From assembly GCA_016932965.1 (NCBI GenBank), contig JAFGBW010000237.1, forward strand, positions 1 to 6,530: 6,530 nucleotides of DNA, given 5' to 3'. Made by a program: the position numbers and the translations under genes. The stretch is from Candidatus Auribacterota bacterium. Lineage in GTDB: Bacteria; Auribacterota; JAFGBW01. Under the pieces are notes generated by a model. That model was not told the origin of the DNA. It saw nothing but the letters and a program-made list of their open reading frames with translations, and did no database searches. The stretch's first letter is position 1. Every line of letters begins with the position of its first letter. Of the stretch, positions 1 to 5,359 are shown piece after piece.

Positions 1-1
1 C

Positions 2-616
2 AAACATATCCATAATTACGGATGGGCCATTATCATCATGACCATCGTTATTCGTGTCCTGACATACCCTTTAAACAAAAAATCCATTGTTTCCATGAAA
101 GAGATGCAGGTCATCCAACCGCAGATGAAAAGGCTTCAGGAGCAGTATAAAAATGACCCAAAAAGAATGCAGCAGGAATTGATGCTTCTTTATAAAAAGC
201 ACGGGGTGAATCCAATGAGCGGATGTTTTCCCATGCTGATCCAGATTCCGGTCTTCTTCGCCTTTTACAAGGCCCTAGCCAGCTCGGTCGAGCTCCAGGG
301 GGCATCCTTCTTTTTTATCAAAGACCTGGCATCTCCCGATGGAGTGCTTTCCATCCCCGGGATGGCTCATTCAATCAATGTTCTTCCCCTTGTGATGGGC
401 ATCACCCAGCTTATTTCCCAAAAACAAACCATGTCTGATTCCAGTCAGAAAAACATGATGTATTTTTTTACGATTTTTATCACGTTCATCTTCTATAGCA
501 TGCCGTCAGGACTTGTGCTGTATTTCCTTGTCAGTAATCTTCTGTCCATCTGGCAGACATCAAAAATTGCGGCCCTGAAAAAAAATCAGACTGAACAACC
601 CGCGCCTGTTAAATGA
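2..616 (+). CDS. yidC: Membrane protein insertase YidC, C-terminal part (5' end outside window)
   Basis: YidC/Oxa1 inserts proteins into the inner membrane, alone or with SecYEG. The reading frame is open from base 2, so the first ATG at 38 is internal and the gene begins before the window; about 204 residues are present. The fragment shows the conserved end of the family: a membrane segment (GWAIIIMTIVIRVLTYPL), the charged cytoplasmic hairpin with QPQMKRLQEQYK and the Q-E-L-M-L-L-Y-K-K-H-G-V-N-P block, the GCFPMLIQIPVFFAFYKAL segment, and the last two membrane segments ending PSGLVLYFLVSNLLSIWQ. The usual form of that last motif is P-(A/S)-G-L-x-L-Y-W; here Trp is replaced by Phe. A short polar tail (KKNQTEQPAPVK) follows. 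The stop overlaps the pgpA start by 4 nt, implying co-transcription and translational coupling. Identification is secure. Confidence 0.95.
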   Translation, partial: KHIHNYGWAIIIMTIVIRVLTYPLNKKSIVSMKEMQVIQPQMKRLQEQYKNDPKRMQQELMLLYKKHGVNPMSGCFPMLIQIPVFFAFYKALASSVELQGASFFFIKDLASPDGVLSIPGMAHSINVLPLVMGITQLISQKQTMSDSSQKNMMYFFTIFITFIFYSMPSGLVLYFLVSNLLSIWQTSKIAALKKNQTEQPAPVK

Positions 617-1068
617 AAAAAAAACTCATCCTTGCCCTTGCAACCGGTTTCGGATTAGGCTGGTGTCCTGTCTTCCCTGGAACAATCGGCTCGCTCCCAG
701 GTTTCATCCTGGTGTTTTTCTTTTCCAAAACTGCGTGGCCTTCCCAAATCGGATTTCTGATATTTCTTTTTTTAACCGGTGTCTGGATCTCCGGCACAGC
801 TTTAAAATGGTTTCACGAAAAGGACCCTTCTCCCGTCACAATAGATGAAATTTTTTCCATCCCGGTTACCTTCTTCCTGATTCCTCTCACACCCTTCACC
901 ATAGGAACTGGTTTTATTTTAAACCGAGTATTGGATATCTGGAAACCCTTTCCCGCCTTCCAATCACAGAAACTCCACAAAGGGTGGGGCATCATGACGG
1001 ATGACCTGATATCAGCGATTTACTCAAACCTGATTTTGCATGGAATAATTTACATGATTCCGAAATAG
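613..1068 (+). CDS. pgpA: Phosphatidylglycerophosphatase A
   Basis: PgpA removes phosphate from phosphatidylglycerophosphate to give phosphatidylglycerol, acting at the inner membrane. The 151-residue product matches the family along its length. An N-terminal ATGFGLGWCPVFPGTIGSL block (residues 10-28) corresponds to the glycine-rich start of E. coli PgpA. The acidic T-I-D-E-I motif is at 76-80, and R-V-L-D-I-W-K-P-F-P (105-114) leads into GWGIMTDDLISAIYSNLIL (124-142), which holds the conserved D130-D131 pair. Hydrophobic stretches near residues 29-37, 46-60, 82-103 and 132-148 fit a small polytopic protein. The ATG overlaps the yidC stop as ATGA and has no Shine-Dalgarno of its own, so translation is probably coupled. 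In many genomes yidC is followed by jag or mnmE; here pgpA follows directly. Confidence 0.93.
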   Translation: MKKKLILALATGFGLGWCPVFPGTIGSLPGFILVFFFSKTAWPSQIGFLIFLFLTGVWISGTALKWFHEKDPSPVTIDEIFSIPVTFFLIPLTPFTIGTGFILNRVLDIWKPFPAFQSQKLHKGWGIMTDDLISAIYSNLILHGIIYMIPK

Positions 1069-1104
1069 GCACAACGTGTTAAAAATAAAAGGCGTAAAGC
1101 AATT

Positions 1105-1286
1105 GAGGCACAAAGGCATAAAGTGTTGGAAAAAAGGTATCATTTATTTTTCTCCTAATTTAATAATCAAAGTGCTGAGCATTCGTTCAATAGTCATCAG
1201 AGACATAGACTTTTGCCAAAGGACTGCATCTCTTAATAATATTACTTTTTCTCTCCTCTCCGCTCCCCTTTATGCCTCTGTGCCTC
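1105..1286. repeat. Inverted repeat with 19-nt arms flanking a 144-nt AT-rich core
   Basis: The arms lie at 1105-1123 (GAGGCACAAAGGCATAAAG) and 1268-1286 (CTTTATGCCTCTGTGCCTC). One is the reverse complement of the other at 18 of 19 positions; the only mismatch pairs base 1113 with base 1278. A near copy of part of the left arm (AGGCGTAAAG, 1090-1099) precedes it, matching AGGCATAAAG at 1114-1123 in 9 of 10 bases. The core (1124-1267) is AT-rich and shows no convincing gene. I saw no target-site duplication and no transposase. It could be a small non-autonomous mobile repeat (MITE-like) or a dispersed intergenic repeat; in the pgpA transcript the arms could pair as a long stem. The repeat is visible in the sequence; its nature is inference. 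Confidence 0.7.
1213..1240 (+). promoter_or_regulatory. Possible sigma70-type promoter inside the repeat core
   Basis: TTGCCA (1213-1218, 5 of 6 to TTGACA) and AATAAT (1235-1240, 5 of 6 to TATAAT) are separated by 16 nt and lie about 100 nt upstream of the WaaP-like kinase start. This could drive the kinase-methyltransferase-acpS group independently of yidC-pgpA. In AT-rich DNA such matches arise easily by chance, and host sigma factor preferences are unknown. Confidence 0.25.
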
Positions 1287-1304
1287 TGTGCCTCTGTGCC
1301 TTTA
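1273..1304. repeat. Octamer tandem repeat TGCCTCTG, three perfect copies plus one degenerate
   Basis: Three exact copies of TGCCTCTG lie at 1273-1280, 1281-1288 and 1289-1296, followed by TGCCTTTA at 1297-1304. The array forms the right arm of the inverted repeat and continues past it. The left arm has the complementary pattern (AGGCACAAAGGCATAAAG). Read as protein in the kinase frame it gives a low-complexity Pro/Leu/Cys/Ala string, which argues that the reading frame through it is not genuine coding sequence. Tandem octamers can change copy number by slippage, so the array may vary between strains. Confidence 0.85.
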
Positions 1305-1337
1305 CTCTTCATTTCTTGTTACCAAAACCATATTTTT

Positions 1338-2165
1338 ATGGATAACAGTACTCCTATGGAAAAAATCATCATCCATCCTTCTTTTTCCAATCTTTCATGG
1401 CTTCATGAAGGGATTTTTCTTTCTGTAGCTGATATCCTCTCTTTTTCCGAAGGTACCTGCTATAAACAAAATCGGTACCGCAGCGTCCGGCGCTTTGAAA
1501 AAGATGGAAACTTTTATTTTCTGAAACAATTTCATCATGTCCCCCTGTCTAAACAGATCCGGAACATTCTCTTTTCAAGACATTCTGAAGCCTTTCTCGA
1601 ATGGAATCATCTCGACCTAGTTAAAAATCTCAACATCCCCACTTTAGACCCCGTGGCCTGGGGAGAAGACTTTAGATGGCGGCTGGAAAAAGGCGGATTC
1701 CTCATCACAAAAGAATCTCCCGCAACAATCCGGGTGGAATCGTTTCTAAAATCTCTTTCCCCGGCGCAAAACAAATGGAGGGAAAAAATCGTCGATACCA
1801 TTGCCGATTACACCCGCTGTCTTCATGAAAACTCCTATTTTCATAAGGACCTGTACCTGGGACATTTTCTGATCGATCCCAGAAGCGAGGACGATTTTGA
1901 TATCTATCTGATTGATCTTCAAAGACTTCAGAAACACAGGATACTGGCAGAACATTACAGGATCAAAGACCTGGCCTCTCTTTATTTTTCCGTTCCTGAA
2001 AACTCGCTCAGCCGTACTTTTCAATTGCGGTTTCTAAAAAAATATTTGAAAGTGAAGAGATTGACAAAACAGCATAAAAAATGGATCACCCGCATATTAA
2101 AAAAAAGCGGCAAAATCGCACGGCATACAATAAAACTGTTGCGGAAACGCAACACATCCCCCTAA
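1338..2165 (+). CDS. WaaP/Kdo-type lipopolysaccharide kinase family protein
   Basis: Members of this family phosphorylate heptose or Kdo residues of the LPS core at the cytoplasmic face of the inner membrane. The 275-residue product shows a degenerate protein-kinase fold: a lysine in FYFLKQF (K63), a putative helix-C glutamate in EAFLEWNHL (E88), the catalytic loop FHKDLYLGHFLID (168-180, H169-K170-D171) and the metal-binding LIDLQRL (D193). The HKDLYLGHFL block resembles the HRDCYICHFLL pattern of WaaP. The C-terminal 40 residues are strongly basic (KKYLKVKRLTKQHKKW, KLLRKRN), which suits binding at an anionic membrane. The frame stays open upstream to an ATG at 1272, but those codons come from the octamer repeat, so I start at 1338; 1356 (MEKIIIHPSF) is also possible. 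Neither start has a strong Shine-Dalgarno. The acceptor is unknown. The methyltransferase begins 13 nt after the stop. Confidence 0.82.
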   Translation: MDNSTPMEKIIIHPSFSNLSWLHEGIFLSVADILSFSEGTCYKQNRYRSVRRFEKDGNFYFLKQFHHVPLSKQIRNILFSRHSEAFLEWNHLDLVKNLNIPTLDPVAWGEDFRWRLEKGGFLITKESPATIRVESFLKSLSPAQNKWREKIVDTIADYTRCLHENSYFHKDLYLGHFLIDPRSEDDFDIYLIDLQRLQKHRILAEHYRIKDLASLYFSVPENSLSRTFQLRFLKKYLKVKRLTKQHKKWITRILKKSGKIARHTIKLLRKRNTSP

Positions 2166-2178
2166 AGGTTAGAATCAG

Positions 2179-2838
2179 ATGAAACTCGATTTCATGGATC
2201 CTGTCCAAACCCCCGCTTTTTCATGGAGCCTTCTTTATAACGCAAGGAGAGCCATTCAAAAACGCTTTCCCTCAATCTGGTCCATTCCCATCAGGAAAAA
2301 AACTCAGGATGTATTAATAGAAATAGTGAAGGAAGGGGATCATATTCTTGATGTAGGTTCCTGTAACCGGCATTTGAAGACCGATCTGGAAAAATGCTAT
2401 CATCATATTGTCTATAAAAGCATGGATGTGGACCGACTCAATCATCATGATTATTACAGCATGACGGACATCCAGGAGACCTTTGATGTCGTGGTCATGT
2501 TTGAATGCATTGAACATCTGAGCCTCGAAGAGGGGCTGATCATGCTGAGAGAAATCCACCGGATCTTAAAAAAGAACGGCATTTTGATCCTATCCACTCC
2601 CAATACGTTTCATCCAAACCGTTATTGGGAATGCACGCATAAAATTCCTTTTCGTTATGATGAGCTGGGAGGATTCATCGAGACCTGCCATTTTCAAACT
2701 GAAAATATCTACCGCATCTACAATGATTCCTTTTTTTCGCGTTTATTCCGCCTTTATGTGGCGGCTCCTATCCACCGTTATTTCTGCATTGATTTTGCCA
2801 GATCCATTCTTTTGATCGGCAGGCGAAAAGAAGATTAA
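2179..2838 (+). CDS. Class I SAM-dependent methyltransferase (Methyltransf_11/23-like)
   Basis: This 219-residue protein has the Rossmann-fold methyltransferase signature. Motif I is ILDVGSCNRHL (56-66), where the usual GxGxG is reduced to G-S-C-N-R. SMDVD (81-85) ends strand 2 with an acidic residue expected to bind the SAM ribose. FDVVVMFECIEHL (102-114) gives the strand-4 motif typical of small-molecule methyltransferases, and GILILSTPN (134-142) follows. The H-K-I-P-F-R-Y-D-E-L segment resembles the H..F.Y..EL region of methyltransferases often found in glycan and lipid clusters. The C-terminal 35 residues are rich in aromatics, with no clear membrane segment. AAAGG at 2164-2168 lies 10 nt before the ATG. 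It sits between the WaaP-like kinase and acpS, probably in the same transcript, so an LPS, glycolipid or lipid-intermediate substrate is plausible but unproven. Confidence 0.85.
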   Translation: MKLDFMDPVQTPAFSWSLLYNARRAIQKRFPSIWSIPIRKKTQDVLIEIVKEGDHILDVGSCNRHLKTDLEKCYHHIVYKSMDVDRLNHHDYYSMTDIQETFDVVVMFECIEHLSLEEGLIMLREIHRILKKNGILILSTPNTFHPNRYWECTHKIPFRYDELGGFIETCHFQTENIYRIYNDSFFSRLFRLYVAAPIHRYFCIDFARSILLIGRRKED

Positions 2839-3203
2839 TGGCTATTCACGGTATAGGAATGGATGTAGTCGATGTGGCAAGGATGAAAAAAATTCTGGCC
2901 CGCGATGACCGTCTTTTTTTCAGAAAAAAAATCTTTTCTCCGACCGAAATCAAATATTGCGAGCAGTCCGTCAACAGCGCGGAAAGATACTCCGTACGCT
3001 TTGCAGCCAAGGAAGCCTGCCTCAAAGCAATCGGCGATCCTTCCTTACCGCTGAATGAAATCATCGTTGAAAAGAAAAAAACGGGGAAACCATTCCTTGT
3101 GTTTGGCGGATCCATCCAAAAACGGGTAGAGGGCTATCATCTTCATCTCACGCTCTCGCACACAAAAAATTATGCTTGCGCTGTCGTGGTCATGGAAGAA
3201 TGA
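2838..3203 (+). CDS. acpS: Holo-[acyl-carrier-protein] synthase
   Basis: AcpS transfers the 4'-phosphopantetheine arm of coenzyme A to a serine of apo-ACP, making the carrier active for fatty acid and lipid A synthesis in the cytosol. The 121-residue length is typical. Signature motifs are all present: HGIGMDVVDVARM (4-16) with metal ligand D9, KIFSPTEIKYC (31-41), RFAAKEACLKAIG (54-66) with E59 and K63, TGKPFLVF (82-89), and LTLSHTKNYACAVV (104-117). The start ATG shares a base with the methyltransferase stop (TAATG), so translation is coupled; the preceding GGCGAAAAGAAGA is purine-rich but not a clear Shine-Dalgarno. In many bacteria acpS sits near pdxJ or nnrE; this location after a methyltransferase is different. 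Its last 34 nt overlap the end of the opposite-strand sugar-kinase-like gene. Confidence 0.96.
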   Translation: MAIHGIGMDVVDVARMKKILARDDRLFFRKKIFSPTEIKYCEQSVNSAERYSVRFAAKEACLKAIGDPSLPLNEIIVEKKKTGKPFLVFGGSIQKRVEGYHLHLTLSHTKNYACAVVVMEE

Positions 3204-4306
3204 AGGATCCTTTCCGCTTCTTCCTCCGATTTTTCCATCTGGGAAAGCAGTTGCTGCTGCCGCAGGGCATTCGTTAAATTCTGTTCAGGAGATGAGGTTT
3301 TAAAATAAATATCGCCCAGGAAATAGTCCGTTAAAAACCGTATGGAAAGCTCTAATGTGATGATTTTGACACCGGTAAAGAGATAAGACCTGTTTTGAGA
3401 GTCCACATGCTTAGACATGATTCTCAGATACCCTTCTGTAAAAGCCTCAAATAGTTTCAAATCAAATTGAACATGATTGTCCGTTTCATCCTCTCCTCCA
3501 CGGTTGCAGATGGAACGTACCGCGTCACCGAAATCATGCGGCAGGAGCCCTATATCCACGGTATCCAAATCAATGAGGCAAATGCCTTTTGTCGTTCCGG
3601 CGTCAAATAAAATGTTGCTCAGTTTGGGATCATTATGACATGGAAAACTATTCAAAACATTCTTTTGATGAGCGTGATCCAGGCTATGAATCAGATTCAC
3701 ACGCTCATCAATGAAATTCAGCGCATCCCGAGTTCTTTTCTTATCTATAGAGGTTCTGCCGGGATTTCGCTCTGCTTTCATGAGATTCAAATAATGAAAC
3801 GGCGTATGATGAAAGCATCTCAAGTGCGCCTTGATATCGGAGGAAGGGATCTTCCTGACCGTTTCATGAAAATCTCCCAGGACTTTTCCGGCTTCGTACG
3901 CAAGAGAAGTCTCTTCGATGGTTTCATAAACAACCGTATTTTCAATATAACGGGTCATTCTCCATACCGAATTATCCAGAGAATAAAACATTTTACCAGA
4001 ATGTGTTTCAATCAACTCGAGCGTCTTCTTATTCTCCTGCCGTAAAAAAAAAGTGACGATTCCAAAATTATGCATCAAGAGTTCAGGATTTTCAAAAACC
4101 CGGCCATTCAATTTCTGGAGAACAAAACGAGCTCCTGGTGCAGGGGGATTTTGTTCAACCAGATAAGTTTCATGGATCCGTCCGTTGCCTAAAGGAGAAA
4201 AAACTTTCTCTCCTGTTGGAAGGGCAAACTGATTGACTATTTCAATCAAATGATCCGTTCCATTGCCGGTTGATGAGGATGGGTCTTGCGTGGGGGGTAC
4301 CGTCAT
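3170..4306 (-). CDS. N-acetylhexosamine 1-kinase-like phosphotransferase (APH fold)
   Basis: This 378-residue protein belongs to the aminoglycoside phosphotransferase-fold family and matches the NahK (N-acetylhexosamine 1-kinase) pattern along its length. It shows PLGNGRIHETYLV (38-50), FVLQKLNGRVFENPELLMHN (61-80) and WRMTRYIENT (115-124). The catalytic loop is FPCHNDPKLSNILFD (221-235) with D226, and the metal-binding segment is LIDLDTVDIGLLPHDFGDAVR (244-264) with D246 and D248. E272-D273-E274 and RFLTDYFLGDIYF complete the match. Characterised NahK enzymes phosphorylate GlcNAc or GalNAc at C1, feeding UDP-sugar salvage; the substrate here is inferred. The first 18 residues are polar and non-conserved. 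The ATG lies one base after the Ser/Thr kinase stop, so the two are probably co-translated. The last ten residues (SSMTTTAQA region) lie in DNA shared with the end of acpS. Confidence 0.82.
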   Translation of the reverse strand: MTVPPTQDPSSSTGNGTDHLIEIVNQFALPTGEKVFSPLGNGRIHETYLVEQNPPAPGARFVLQKLNGRVFENPELLMHNFGIVTFFLRQENKKTLELIETHSGKMFYSLDNSVWRMTRYIENTVVYETIEETSLAYEAGKVLGDFHETVRKIPSSDIKAHLRCFHHTPFHYLNLMKAERNPGRTSIDKKRTRDALNFIDERVNLIHSLDHAHQKNVLNSFPCHNDPKLSNILFDAGTTKGICLIDLDTVDIGLLPHDFGDAVRSICNRGGEDETDNHVQFDLKLFEAFTEGYLRIMSKHVDSQNRSYLFTGVKIITLELSIRFLTDYFLGDIYFKTSSPEQNLTNALRQQQLLSQMEKSEEEAERILHSSMTTTAQA

Positions 4307-4307
4307 T

Positions 4308-5177
4308 TCAGGTCCCGAAAAGCTTGCCGAAGAATCCCTTTTTGCCGCCCTTGGAAAAATGGGTCAGATCCCTCGCGACGTCTCCGGCTGTTTTATAACG
4401 GTCCTTCAATTCACGGGCCAGCATTTTTTCAATCATCCCGCAAAGCGGATCAGGAATCCCTTCGGCATATTCTTTGGGAGAAACAAAAACGCCAAAAAGG
4501 CTGTTGCTCATGATAGCCGTTGCCGATTCGCCCTCAAAAGGTTTTCTGGCCGTGATCATGTAATAGAACGTGGCCCCGAGAGAAAAAATATCCGACTGGG
4601 CCGTCAAATCTTTTGCCCCAAACCACTGTTCAGGGCTCATGAAATTGGGGGTCCCGAAAACCATGCCGGCACTGGTCAAATTGGAATTGATCCTCAAATC
4701 CTTTGCCAGGCCGAAATCGCATAATTTGGCCTTTCCGCTTTTATTGATGAGGATGTTGGAAGGCTTGATGTCCCGGTGAATGATTTGCCTGCCATGGGCA
4801 AATGCCAGCGCGTTTGCTATCTGCAGGATGACCCCCGTAGCCTCTTCGTACGGGAATTTCCCTTTCCTCTCCATAGCCTGGTCCACATCAGGACCGTCCA
4901 CGTATTCCATAAGAAGGTAATAATATTCATCATCGGCATTGGCCTGAAAAACCTGCACTATATTTTCATGAGTCAGCTCAATATGCATCGAGATTTCCCG
5001 CTCAAAACGAAGACGGGTCTGTTCATCAGTCAGATTGCTTTTAGGAAGAACCTTTAAAACCACCTCCTGACCAAAGTCAGGATGAGAACCCAACAACACC
5101 ATTCCGCCTCCGCCTTCGCCGATCTTTTTTTTGATCGTGCAGCCGCCAATCGTTTTTCCGCTTAAATCCATGCTCAT
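4308..5177 (-). CDS. Hanks-type serine/threonine protein kinase, soluble single-domain
   Basis: The predicted 289-residue protein is nearly all kinase domain. It has a glycine-rich loop IGEGGGGMVLLG (19-30), ATP-binding lysine VVLKVL (K42), helix-C glutamate FEREI (E61), hinge LLMEYVDG (88-95), catalytic loop IIHRDIKPSNIL (132-143), CDFGLAK (153-159) and GTPNFMSPEQ (175-184). All catalytic residues are intact, so activity is expected. No transmembrane segment, PASTA repeat or sensor domain follows; the protein ends in a short basic/aromatic tail, KGGKKGFFGKLFGT. I start at the ATG at 5177 (MSMDLSGKTIGGCTI), which fits family N-termini; a GTG at 5231 would add 18 hydrophobic, unconserved residues, and 5171 is also possible. 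None has a good Shine-Dalgarno. The sugar-kinase-like gene starts one base after the stop, suggesting a shared transcript. Targets are unknown. Confidence 0.9.
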   Translation of the reverse strand: MSMDLSGKTIGGCTIKKKIGEGGGGMVLLGSHPDFGQEVVLKVLPKSNLTDEQTRLRFEREISMHIELTHENIVQVFQANADDEYYYLLMEYVDGPDVDQAMERKGKFPYEEATGVILQIANALAFAHGRQIIHRDIKPSNILINKSGKAKLCDFGLAKDLRINSNLTSAGMVFGTPNFMSPEQWFGAKDLTAQSDIFSLGATFYYMITARKPFEGESATAIMSNSLFGVFVSPKEYAEGIPDPLCGMIEKMLARELKDRYKTAGDVARDLTHFSKGGKKGFFGKLFGT

Positions 5178-5359
5178 GTTTTGACTATAACAATTAAGAA
5201 AAAAATAGGAAGGAATTTCAACCCGGATCACTGCTAACCGGCAGAAAATAATATCACGGGTTAAACAGAATGCATAAAAAATAACAACTGATACGTTAGA
5301 ATTGAGAATAAGGTATCGAGAGCCTCTATATCAATAACGATAAGGATTCCCATTTAAAT
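5178..5359. other. AT-rich intergenic gap between rsmA and the Ser/Thr kinase
   Basis: This 182-nt stretch separates two genes transcribed leftward. I see no strong GC-rich hairpin followed by a T run on the minus strand, so no intrinsic terminator for rsmA can be called. Short complementary pieces exist (GATAC at 5290-5294 with GTATC at 5313-5317) but are too weak to interpret. No small open frame with a credible ribosome binding site is apparent. Confidence 0.5.
5193..5221 (-). promoter_or_regulatory. Possible promoter for the Ser/Thr kinase gene
   Basis: On the minus strand TTGAAA (5216-5221) and CTTAAT (5193-5198, 4 of 6 to TATAAT) are spaced by 17 nt. Transcription would begin only about 10 nt before the ATG at 5177, giving an almost leaderless message, which would fit the missing Shine-Dalgarno. 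The -10 match is poor and the region is AT-rich, so this is a weak candidate. Confidence 0.2.

Noticed and set aside
1076-1345. An 89-codon plus-strand open frame across the pgpA-kinase gap
   Set aside because: It runs through both arms of the inverted repeat, ends in repeat-encoded low-complexity sequence (Pro/Leu/Cys), has no ribosome binding site and resembles no family I know.
1746-2024. A 92-codon minus-strand open frame within the WaaP-like gene
   Set aside because: It is a shadow of the kinase catalytic region and has no family features or start signal.
3635-4045. A 136-codon plus-strand open frame opposite the NahK-like gene
   Set aside because: It lies antisense to the conserved kinase core; the opposite frame carries the family motifs and this one does not.
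4263-4724. A 153-codon plus-strand open frame opposite the Ser/Thr kinase
   Set aside because: It is antisense to a kinase domain with all catalytic motifs intact, and its translation shows no recognisable motif.
5178-5231. GTG-initiated N-terminal extension of the Ser/Thr kinase (18 residues)
   Set aside because: It uses a weaker start codon without a Shine-Dalgarno, lies before the conserved family start, and would overlap the best promoter-like sequence.
5290-5317. Short inverted repeat GATAC/GTATC in the rsmA-kinase gap, considered as a terminator
   Set aside because: The stem is only five base pairs, the loop is long, and no T run follows on the relevant strand.
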